Origin: Rubricoccus sp038746605
Lineage (GTDB): Bacteria; Bacteroidota; Rhodothermia; Rhodothermales; Rubricoccaceae
Direction: 5' to 3'
Assembly (NCBI GenBank): GCA_038746605.1
Contig: JBCDKM010000005.1
Span: 1 to 64,000, forward strand
Length of the DNA stretch: 64,000 nt
Below are positions 43,686 to 50,043 of the stretch, one piece after another. A model generated the notes under the pieces. It had not been told where the DNA came from. It did no database searches and worked only from the letters and a program-made list of their open reading frames with translations. Each line of letters begins with the position of its first letter. The first letter of the stretch is position 1. Position numbers and translations under genes: made by a program.

Positions 43686-44789
43686 ATGGACGACCTCATC
43701 GAACGCGTCGATGCCCTCGCGCGCTACCTCGACCTGAACGCCCGCCGCGAGCGCCTGGAGGAACTCCGCGCCCGTCGCCTGGAGCCTGGCTTCTGGGACG
43801 ACACCGACCGCGCCCGCGAAACCGAGCAGGCCATCGCGGCCGAGAAAGAGTGGACGGAGGCCTTCGACGCTCTCGAACGCCGCCGCGATGATCTCCTCAC
43901 CCTCGCCGAGATGCAGGAGGAAGAGGAGGACGCTGACCTCTCAGACGAGATCGAGCGCGAGCGGGGCGGGCTCGAAAAGGCCGTCGCCGCGATGGAACTG
44001 CGCGGGATGCTCTCCGGCCCGGACGACCACCGCACCGCCATCCTGACCGTCAACAGCGGCGCGGGTGGGACCGAAAGCCAGGACTGGGCGGACATGCTGC
44101 TGCGGATGTACACCCGCTACGCCGAAAATCACGGCTACAGCCCCACGCTCCTCGAATATCAGGAGGGAGAGGGCGCAGGCATCAAAAGTGCCTCGCTCCG
44201 CGTCGAGGGCTCCTTCGCGTACGGCTACCTCAAAGCGGAGAGCGGCGTCCATCGCCTCGTCCGTATCTCGCCGTTCGACGCCTCCGGACGCCGCCACACG
44301 TCCTTCGCGAGCGTCTTCGTCTACCCCGAGATCGACGACGCCATCGAGGTGGACGTGAAGCCAGACGAACTGGAACTCCAGACCTTCCGCTCGGGAGGCA
44401 AGGGCGGCCAGAACGTCAACAAGGTGGAGACGGGCGCACGCTACATCTGGACCGGCACACTCTCCAACGGCGAGAGCGCTCGCGTCGTGGCGGAATCCAC
44501 GGAGCAGCGGAGCCAACTTCAGAACCGGGACCGCGCGATGCAGATGCTCAAGTCGCGCATCTACGCTCTAGAGCAGGAGATCCGCGAGGCGGCCAAGAAC
44601 GCCGAGGAGGCGGGCAAGAAAAAGATCGAGTGGGGGTCCCAGATCCGCTCCTATGTCTTCCAGCCCTACACGATGGTCAACGACCACCGCACGGACGTCA
44701 AGCTGACCGACGTTCAGAGCGTGATGGACGGCGACCTCGACGAGTTCATCAAGGCGTACCTCCTCCAAGACACCGGCTCCGACGCATGA
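43686..44789 (+). CDS. prfB: Peptide chain release factor 2
   Basis: 367 residues. It releases peptides at UGA and UAA. The SPF tripeptide recognising stop codons is in RISPFDASGRRHTSF, and the catalytic GGQ is in RSGGKGGQNVNKVETGA (about residues 240-242). The gene is one uninterrupted frame from ATG 43686. The internal UGA and programmed +1 frameshift found in many prfB genes is absent, so autoregulation by UGA reading does not apply here. The stop overlaps the next gene by ATGA. Confidence 0.97.
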   Translation: MDDLIERVDALARYLDLNARRERLEELRARRLEPGFWDDTDRARETEQAIAAEKEWTEAFDALERRRDDLLTLAEMQEEEEDADLSDEIERERGGLEKAVAAMELRGMLSGPDDHRTAILTVNSGAGGTESQDWADMLLRMYTRYAENHGYSPTLLEYQEGEGAGIKSASLRVEGSFAYGYLKAESGVHRLVRISPFDASGRRHTSFASVFVYPEIDDAIEVDVKPDELELQTFRSGGKGGQNVNKVETGARYIWTGTLSNGESARVVAESTEQRSQLQNRDRAMQMLKSRIYALEQEIREAAKNAEEAGKKKIEWGSQIRSYVFQPYTMVNDHRTDVKLTDVQSVMDGDLDEFIKAYLLQDTGSDA

Positions 44790-45376
44790 CCGACCGCCGC
44801 TTGTTCTCCCGCGAGTCTGCCCGCTTCGGCACCGAGGCGGGAGGACCTACGCGGGTTTTCGGCCTCCTGCTCGTGGGGCTCTTCGTGTTCGCGATGGTGC
44901 TGCCCGGATGTGGCAGCGGCGAGGAGATGACCAACCGCGACCGGCTGCCGCGCCGCACGGCGGGCGAGGCGCCACCCCCGGAGCCCGTTCCCGTCGATAC
45001 CACGCAGGCGCCCGGAGATCCGGGCTACCAGCCTGCACCTGTCCGGGACGGTCTCTTCACGTCGTTCGGGGACTACGAGCGCCAGCGCGCGGCTGCCGTC
45101 GCGGACTTGGAGGCCGCCATCGGCACGCCGAGAGCGACCATGGCCCGGGCGTGCAAGACCATTCCTGTGGGCGCGAAGGCGTGTGGAGGGCCTCGAAGCT
45201 TCGCCGTCTACACCGCGACGGGCGACGCGGAGTTCGACATCATCCGCCTCGCAGGTCTCGTCACGGCGCTGGACCGCGAGGCCAACGAGCAGTTTGGCCT
45301 CAACTCCGACTGTATGCTTCTCACGGCCCCCGAGGTGATTCTCGACGGTGGCGTGTGCACTGTGGCAGAGAACTGA
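44786..45376 (+). CDS. Lipoprotein with palindrome-derived n-region
   Basis: 196 residues from ATG 44786, overlapping the prfB stop. The n-region is long and contains ARFGTEAG from a palindromic repeat. The hydrophobic part and lipobox follow (VFGLLLVGLFVFAMVLPGC, Cys near residue 42). The mature part has a Pro-rich linker and then a compact domain with four Cys (ARACKTIPVGAKACGGPRSF, NSDCMLLTAPEVILDGGVC), suggesting two disulfides. No family is recognised. It is probably an envelope protein made in the prfB-nadB operon. Confidence 0.75.
   Translation: MTDRRLFSRESARFGTEAGGPTRVFGLLLVGLFVFAMVLPGCGSGEEMTNRDRLPRRTAGEAPPPEPVPVDTTQAPGDPGYQPAPVRDGLFTSFGDYERQRAAAVADLEAAIGTPRATMARACKTIPVGAKACGGPRSFAVYTATGDAEFDIIRLAGLVTALDREANEQFGLNSDCMLLTAPEVILDGGVCTVAEN
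44820..44841. repeat. Palindromic repeat, short form, copy 14, inside the lipoprotein gene
   Basis: Left arm CCCGCTTCGG has one change; right arm is perfect. In frame it encodes ARFGTEAG in the signal-peptide n-region. Confidence 0.9.
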
Positions 45377-45428
45377 GGCGTACCTGCGCCTGTGACGCTA
45401 GACCCGCACGTTTTCCTCCCTCGTTCCC

Positions 45429-47042
45429 ATGCGCGAGCGCTTCGACTTCCTCGTCATCGGCTCCGGCGTCGCCGGGCTCTCCTTCGCGCTGCGCGCAGCC
45501 GAGCACGGCACCGTCGCGGTCGTCACCAAGAAGGAGAGTGCCGAGAGCAACACGAACTACGCCCAGGGCGGCATCGCGGCCGTCATGGATCCGGCGGACG
45601 ATGTGGAAGATCACGTGCGCGACACGCTCGTCGCGGGTGCCGGGCTCTGCGATGAAGACGTCGTACGCATGGTCGTGACCGAGGGGCCGGAGCGGATTCG
45701 AGAGCTGATGGACTGGGGCGCGCGGTTCGACCGGGGCGACGACGGGTCCCTCCACCTCGGGCGCGAGGGTGGGCACTCCGCCGACCGCATCGTGCACGCG
45801 GCGGACATGACCGGCCGCGAGGTAGAGCGCGCGCTCCTAGCCGCGGTCCGGCAGCACGCCAACATCCATCTCTTCGAGCACCACTTCGCGGTCAACCTCC
45901 TCACGCAGCACCAGCTCGGTGAGACCGCCGAGGCGGATGACCTCCAGTGCTACGGCGCGTACGTCTTGGATGAATCGCGAGGCCGTATCGAGACCTTCCT
46001 CTCGCGGGTGACGCTGCTCGCGGCCGGAGGCGCCGGACAGGTGTATCTCCACACCACCAACCCGACCGTCGCGACGGGAGATGGCATCGCGATGGCCTAC
46101 CGCGCGAGGGCGCGCGTCGCCAACATGGAGTTCGTCCAGTTCCACCCGACGAGCCTCTACATGCCCGATGCCGACTTCGGCGGCCGGGCTTTCCTCATCA
46201 CCGAGGCGGTCCGGGGCGACGGTGGCCTCCTCCGCAACCTCGGCGGCGAGCGCTTCATGCCGGACTACGACGAGCGCCACGAACTGGCCCCTCGCGATAT
46301 CGTGGCCCGTGCCATCGACGACCAGATGAAGAAGCGCGGGGAGCCCCACGTCTGGCTGGACATCAGCCACAAGCCCGCCGACGCCATCCTCGCGCACTTC
46401 CCGAATATCCAGGACACGCTCCTCACGCACGGGATCGACATGACGCGGGACCCGGTCCCGGTCGTCCCGGCGGCGCACTACACGTGCGGTGGCGTGATGG
46501 TAGACATGGAGGGGCGGACCTCCATCGCGGGGCTCTTCGCTTGCGGTGAGGTGACGTGCTCGGGGCTGCACGGCGCGAACCGCCTCGCGTCCAATTCCCT
46601 GCTAGAGGCGCTCGTGTACGCCGGTCGTGCGCTGGAACCTGCAGCCGCGTACGCCCGCGAGCATGAGCACGAGGACCGGATCCCTGACTGGGACGAGACT
46701 GGCACGGAGAATGCGAAAGAATGGATCCAGGTGCGGCACAACCGCCTGGAGCTACGCACCGTGATGCAGAACTACGTCGGGATCGTGCGGAGCCGACACC
46801 GGCTCCAGCGTGCGGCCCGTCGGATCGAGTTGATCTACCGCGAGACCGAGGAGTTCTACCAGCGGACGACGCTGAACAGCGAACTCTGCGAACTCCGCAA
46901 CCTCGCAGCCATCGCGCACCTTGTCATTGGCTGCGCGATGCGGCGGACGGAGAGCCGAGGCCTCCACTTCATGGCGGACTTTCCAGAGTCAGACCCGGCG
47001 CAGGTGCACGACACCATTTTTGCAGCTCCAGCGCTGGCTTGA
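45429..47042 (+). CDS. nadB: L-aspartate oxidase
   Basis: 537 residues. It oxidises L-aspartate to iminoaspartate in NAD biosynthesis, with FAD. The N-terminal FLVIGSGVAGLSFALRAAEHG is the dinucleotide fold. SNTNYAQGGIAAVMDP, GREGGHSADRIVHAADMTGREVERAL, HTTNPTVATGDGIAMAYRARA and VVPAAHYTCGGVMVDMEGRTSI are NadB hallmarks, ending in SGLHGANRLASNSLLEALV and a C-terminal helical domain. The quinolinate synthase gene nadA is not nearby. A palindrome with compensatory base changes follows 5 nt after the stop. Confidence 0.96.
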   Translation: MRERFDFLVIGSGVAGLSFALRAAEHGTVAVVTKKESAESNTNYAQGGIAAVMDPADDVEDHVRDTLVAGAGLCDEDVVRMVVTEGPERIRELMDWGARFDRGDDGSLHLGREGGHSADRIVHAADMTGREVERALLAAVRQHANIHLFEHHFAVNLLTQHQLGETAEADDLQCYGAYVLDESRGRIETFLSRVTLLAAGGAGQVYLHTTNPTVATGDGIAMAYRARARVANMEFVQFHPTSLYMPDADFGGRAFLITEAVRGDGGLLRNLGGERFMPDYDERHELAPRDIVARAIDDQMKKRGEPHVWLDISHKPADAILAHFPNIQDTLLTHGIDMTRDPVPVVPAAHYTCGGVMVDMEGRTSIAGLFACGEVTCSGLHGANRLASNSLLEALVYAGRALEPAAAYAREHEHEDRIPDWDETGTENAKEWIQVRHNRLELRTVMQNYVGIVRSRHRLQRAARRIELIYRETEEFYQRTTLNSELCELRNLAAIAHLVIGCAMRRTESRGLHFMADFPESDPAQVHDTIFAAPALA

Positions 47043-47047
47043 CCCTG

Positions 47048-47069
47048 CCCACCTCGGCGCCGAGGTGGG
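47048..47069. repeat. Palindromic repeat, short form, copy 15 (compensatory changes)
   Basis: Arms CCCACCTCGG and CCGAGGTGGG: both arms carry a change at the matching position, so pairing is kept. It lies 5 nt after the nadB stop and 19 nt before the stop of a convergent gene. Confidence 0.92.
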
Positions 47070-47088
47070 GAAAGGCGTTTCGCTGTGG

Positions 47089-47682
47089 TCACGTTCTGGC
47101 GCGTCGCTTCGCACTGAGAACAGTGTGTTTCTCCTCGAGTGAGCTGCTCACATCTTGAAAGAAACCAGAGGGTCCCGGTAGAAGCGGGTAGGTTTCGGTC
47201 GGGCTCGCCTCCTCTGACTCAGCGGTGGCAAGCAGAGCCTCCGCAACGTCCTCCGTAAACAGGAGGTCCAAAGCAGCACTGCTCTCCGCCAGAGCCGCCT
47301 CTAGGCTCGAAAGCTTGCCTCTCTGAAAGACGAGTTGAGCGAAGGAAAGGAGAGACAAGACGAAAAGTGCGAGATAGAGAACGAACGGGAGTTGAGAATC
47401 GGACAGGGGCAAGAGGGCTGTCACGATGGTGCTGCTAAAGATGAAGCACGACGTCGTGAGCCACGTGAGCGTGAGGTTCCTCTGCTTAGCGATCGCGTCA
47501 CGCAGGGTATCGAGACGACTTGGACTCTGGGAATGAAACGCCTTCCGTAGTTGGATCTCCCGCGAACGCTTCCGTTTGCTCTCACTAACCGAATACTTGC
47601 TCCTCTGGTAGAGATAGGAGAGAAGGAACGAGAGAGCCGATCCGACTAGGAGTTGAAGAAAGTCGATCTGTGAAACGTCCAT
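47089..47682 (-). CDS. Membrane protein of unknown family, lower GC
   Basis: 197 residues from ATG 47682. One N-terminal membrane helix (FLQLLVGSALSFLLSYLYQ), a basic segment, then two further helices (LTTSCFIFSSTIVTALLPLS and FVLYLALFVLSLLSFAQLVF). The C-terminus is cytoplasmic or soluble and acidic. No family is recognised. Base composition and codon use are clearly more relaxed than in the nadB and nusA neighbours, which suggests a recent arrival. It is convergent with nadB and divergent from the rimP operon. Confidence 0.7.
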   Translation of the reverse strand: MDVSQIDFLQLLVGSALSFLLSYLYQRSKYSVSESKRKRSREIQLRKAFHSQSPSRLDTLRDAIAKQRNLTLTWLTTSCFIFSSTIVTALLPLSDSQLPFVLYLALFVLSLLSFAQLVFQRGKLSSLEAALAESSAALDLLFTEDVAEALLATAESEEASPTETYPLLPGPSGFFQDVSSSLEEKHTVLSAKRRART

Positions 47683-47749
47683 GTCTCGCCTTCGGCTTGG
47701 GCGAGTATAGACACTGGCGCGACGGTGTTTGCTTGTCTCATCCAGTACC

Positions 47750-47771
47750 TCCGCCTCGGTGCCGAGGTGGG
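47750..47771. repeat. Palindromic repeat, short form, copy 16
   Basis: Arms TCCGCCTCGG and CCGAGGTGGG around TG. It lies in the divergent region upstream of rimP, not next to a stop codon. Confidence 0.9.
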
Positions 47772-47859
47772 GGAGGGTGGCGCGAGTGAAGGCGGGCGGA
47801 AAACTGTTATTGCAATACGGAAAACAAGGATCGGAGGGCGAAGCGTGACGTTGGTGTGA

Positions 47860-47891
47860 TTGCGAATGCCTCACGCCGGGCCGTACCTTGG
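47860..47891 (+). promoter_or_regulatory. Possible promoter of the rimP-nusA-infB operon
   Basis: TTG at 47860-47862 and TACCTTGG at 47884-47891, separated by 21 nt, resemble the Bacteroidota -33/-7 pattern TTG and TAnnTTTG with one mismatch. The distance to rimP would leave a leader of about 135 nt that contains a terminator. Weak evidence on sequence alone. Confidence 0.3.
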
Positions 47892-47975
47892 CCGCGCTCC
47901 CCGGAGCTGTGCTTTCGAGCACCCGTTGAGACCGGCCGTCGCAAGGGTCCAATCCCCGCGCGCCGCCCCCCGCAG

Positions 47976-48001
47976 CGCCCGTTCCGACGAACGGGCGTTT
48001 T
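47976..48001 (+). terminator. Intrinsic terminator in the rimP-nusA operon leader
   Basis: Stem CGCCCGTTC (47976-47984) and GAACGGGCG (47989-47997) with 4-nt loop, followed by TTTT, 30 nt before the rimP start. The only genes that could read into it on this strand start from a promoter in the same spacer, so it acts in the operon leader. CCCGTT at 47922-47927 can pair with the 3' arm as an alternative. Leader terminators sensitive to NusA levels are known in the equivalent E. coli operon. Confidence 0.8.
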
Positions 48002-48031
48002 CCGTCTGCCCTCCTTTCGTTCCGTCCCGGC

Positions 48032-48508
48032 TTGCCCGAGATCGTCACTCCAGACTCCGTCGAAACCCGCGTCCGCGCCCTGGCCGAAGAGGTCATCGAG
48101 GGCTCGGACCTCTTTCTCGTGGACGTGTCCGTCCGTGGGTGGAAGGGAAGCCGCGTCGTGGAGGTCTTCGCCGACCGCGAGGCTGAGCCTGGCACCGGTG
48201 CCGACCTCGACGCTCTCGCGGATGTCTCGCGCAGCCTCGGATTCGCGCTTGACGCCGAGGACGTGATTGAGGGCAAGTACCGGCTGATCGTCTCCTCGCC
48301 CGGCCTCGACCGTCCGCTGACCGATCCTCGCCAGTTCCGCCGCCACATCGGTCGTCCCGTCCGCCTCGATCTCCACGAGGGCGAATCGTTCCAAGGCGAG
48401 TTGACCGACGCGACCCCCGAGGCGGTCACTCTCAAGCCCGACGACGGCGACCCCCTGACCGTCGCTCACGACGAGATCCGAACCGCCAAGATCCTTCTGC
48501 CCTGGTAG
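48032..48508 (+). CDS. rimP: Ribosome maturation factor RimP
   Basis: 158 residues from TTG 48032, which places the conserved N-terminus correctly. It helps 30S subunit maturation. LAEEVIEGSDLFLVDVSVRG and SRVVEVFADREA form the N-terminal alpha/beta domain. YRLIVSSPGLDRPLTDPRQF is the family signature, followed by a small SH3-like C-terminal domain. It is first in the rimP-nusA-infB transcription/translation operon and lies immediately after an intrinsic terminator. Confidence 0.92.
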   Translation: MPEIVTPDSVETRVRALAEEVIEGSDLFLVDVSVRGWKGSRVVEVFADREAEPGTGADLDALADVSRSLGFALDAEDVIEGKYRLIVSSPGLDRPLTDPRQFRRHIGRPVRLDLHEGESFQGELTDATPEAVTLKPDDGDPLTVAHDEIRTAKILLPW

Positions 48509-48554
48509 CGCCTGAGCCCGGCCTCGGCGCCATCAGTCCCCTGAACTCCCGACT

Positions 48555-49988
48555 ATGCAATCCACTGTCCTCGTCTCCTCCTTCGCCGAAATCGCGCGCG
48601 AGAAGGACATCGACCGCGACACCCTCCAGGTCATCATGGAGGACGTGTTTCGCGCGATGATCAAGAAGCGCTTCGGCGCCGACGACCCCGAGGCGTTCCA
48701 GGTCATCCTGAACCCGGACAACGGCGATATCCAGATTCTCCACGTCCGCGAGGTGGTGGAGGACTACGACCTGGAGGATCCCGTTACGCAGATCGAGATC
48801 TCGGACGCCCTCGAAATCGAGGACGACTACGAGGTGGAGGACGAGGTTGCGGAGAACATCAAGATCGAAGACTTCGGTCGCCGTGCCGTCCAGACCGCGC
48901 TCCAGACCTTTCGCCAGAAGATCCGCGATATCGAGAAGGAAAACATCTTCCGCGAGTACAGCGAACTGGTCGGGGAGATCATCGTCGGCGAGATCTACCA
49001 GACGCGCCGCCGCGAGGTGCTCGTGCTCCACAACAAGACGGAACTGGTTCTCCCACGTGATGAGCAGATCGGCAAGGATCGCTACCGCAAGGGCGACATG
49101 CTCCGTGCCGTAGTAAAGGAGGTGATCCGCGATGCGGGCGCGAGCCCGCAGGTCATCATCTCGCGCACGGCCCCGGTCTTCGTGGAGCGGCTCTTTGAGT
49201 TGGAGGTGCCTGAGATCTACGACGGCATCATCGAGATCAAAAAGGTGGTCCGCCTTCCCGGTGAGCGCGCCAAGATGGGCGTCGTGAGTTACGATGAGCG
49301 GGTCGATCCTGTCGGTGCGTGCGTCGGCGTGAAGGGCTCCCGCATCCACGCGGTCGTCCGCGAACTCGGCGGCGAGAACATCGACGTGGTGCCCTGGACG
49401 GAGAACCCGATTGAGCTCATCCGCCGGTCGCTCCAGCCCGCCAACCCGATGGACGTAGAACTCAACGACGACCTCGTGCCGCCCCGCGCCCGCGTGACCG
49501 TCCCGGCCGACGAAGTCTCCATGGCCATCGGTCGCGGTGGTCAGAACATCCGCTTGGCCTCTATGCTCACCAACTACGAGCTGGATGTCTACCGCGACAT
49601 CAAGGAGGACGAGGAGGACGTGGACATCGACGAGTTCCGCGACGCGATCCCTGCACCGATCATCCAGAAGCTGAAGGACATCGGCTGCGATACCGCGAAG
49701 GCCGTCCTGGAGCTTCAGCCCGCCGAACTGGCGCGGCGCACCGGTCTGGAGGAGATCCAGGCCAAGAAGATCCACCTCCTCATGGAGGCCGAGTTCTCCG
49801 ACGAGGCCGCCGAGGCGCTCGCCGCACAGAACGAAGCCGAGGCTGCGGAAGCGGCCGCCAAGGCCGAAGCAGAAGCCGCCTCCGCCGTGGCTAACGAGCC
49901 TGAGGCGACCGAAGAGTCTGCCGATGGCGATCCGCCAGAAGCGGAAGACCCCGCTCGCGGGGAGACTGAGACGGAGTCTGCAGCGTAA
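48555..49988 (+). CDS. nusA: Transcription termination/antitermination factor NusA
   Basis: 477 residues. It modulates RNA polymerase pausing, termination and antitermination. The N-terminal polymerase-binding domain (to about 125) is followed by an S1 domain (NKTELVLPRDEQIGKDRY), KH1 with VRLPGERAKMGVVSYD and GACVGVKGSRIHAVVRELGGE, and KH2 with SMAIGRGGQNIRLASMLTN. A helix-hairpin-helix stretch and an acidic Ala/Glu-rich tail end the protein. Protein length and operon position are standard. It may control its own operon through the leader terminator upstream of rimP. Confidence 0.96.
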   Translation: MQSTVLVSSFAEIAREKDIDRDTLQVIMEDVFRAMIKKRFGADDPEAFQVILNPDNGDIQILHVREVVEDYDLEDPVTQIEISDALEIEDDYEVEDEVAENIKIEDFGRRAVQTALQTFRQKIRDIEKENIFREYSELVGEIIVGEIYQTRRREVLVLHNKTELVLPRDEQIGKDRYRKGDMLRAVVKEVIRDAGASPQVIISRTAPVFVERLFELEVPEIYDGIIEIKKVVRLPGERAKMGVVSYDERVDPVGACVGVKGSRIHAVVRELGGENIDVVPWTENPIELIRRSLQPANPMDVELNDDLVPPRARVTVPADEVSMAIGRGGQNIRLASMLTNYELDVYRDIKEDEEDVDIDEFRDAIPAPIIQKLKDIGCDTAKAVLELQPAELARRTGLEEIQAKKIHLLMEAEFSDEAAEALAAQNEAEAAEAAAKAEAEAASAVANEPEATEESADGDPPEAEDPARGETETESAA

Positions 49989-50043
49989 CCGCGCGCGCTC
50001 CTGCATTTTTGGGCCCCTGGCCCCTACACCACCCACACCCTGC

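Larger units (their letters stand above)
47683..48031. other. Intergenic region upstream of rimP with structured leader
   Basis: 349 bases. It holds a palindromic repeat (47750-47771), a possible promoter for the rimP operon (47860-47891), a 5-bp stem with TTCG loop (47909-47922) and an intrinsic terminator (47976-48001). No tRNA could be folded here, unlike the metY position in enterobacteria. Confidence 0.6.

Noticed and set aside
43686..43800. Search for a programmed frameshift in prfB
   Set aside because: The gene is a single open frame from ATG; no CTTTGA-type site or internal stop is present.
47880..47975. Possible tRNA upstream of rimP, as in enterobacteria
   Set aside because: No cloverleaf, anticodon arm or matching acceptor stem could be formed.
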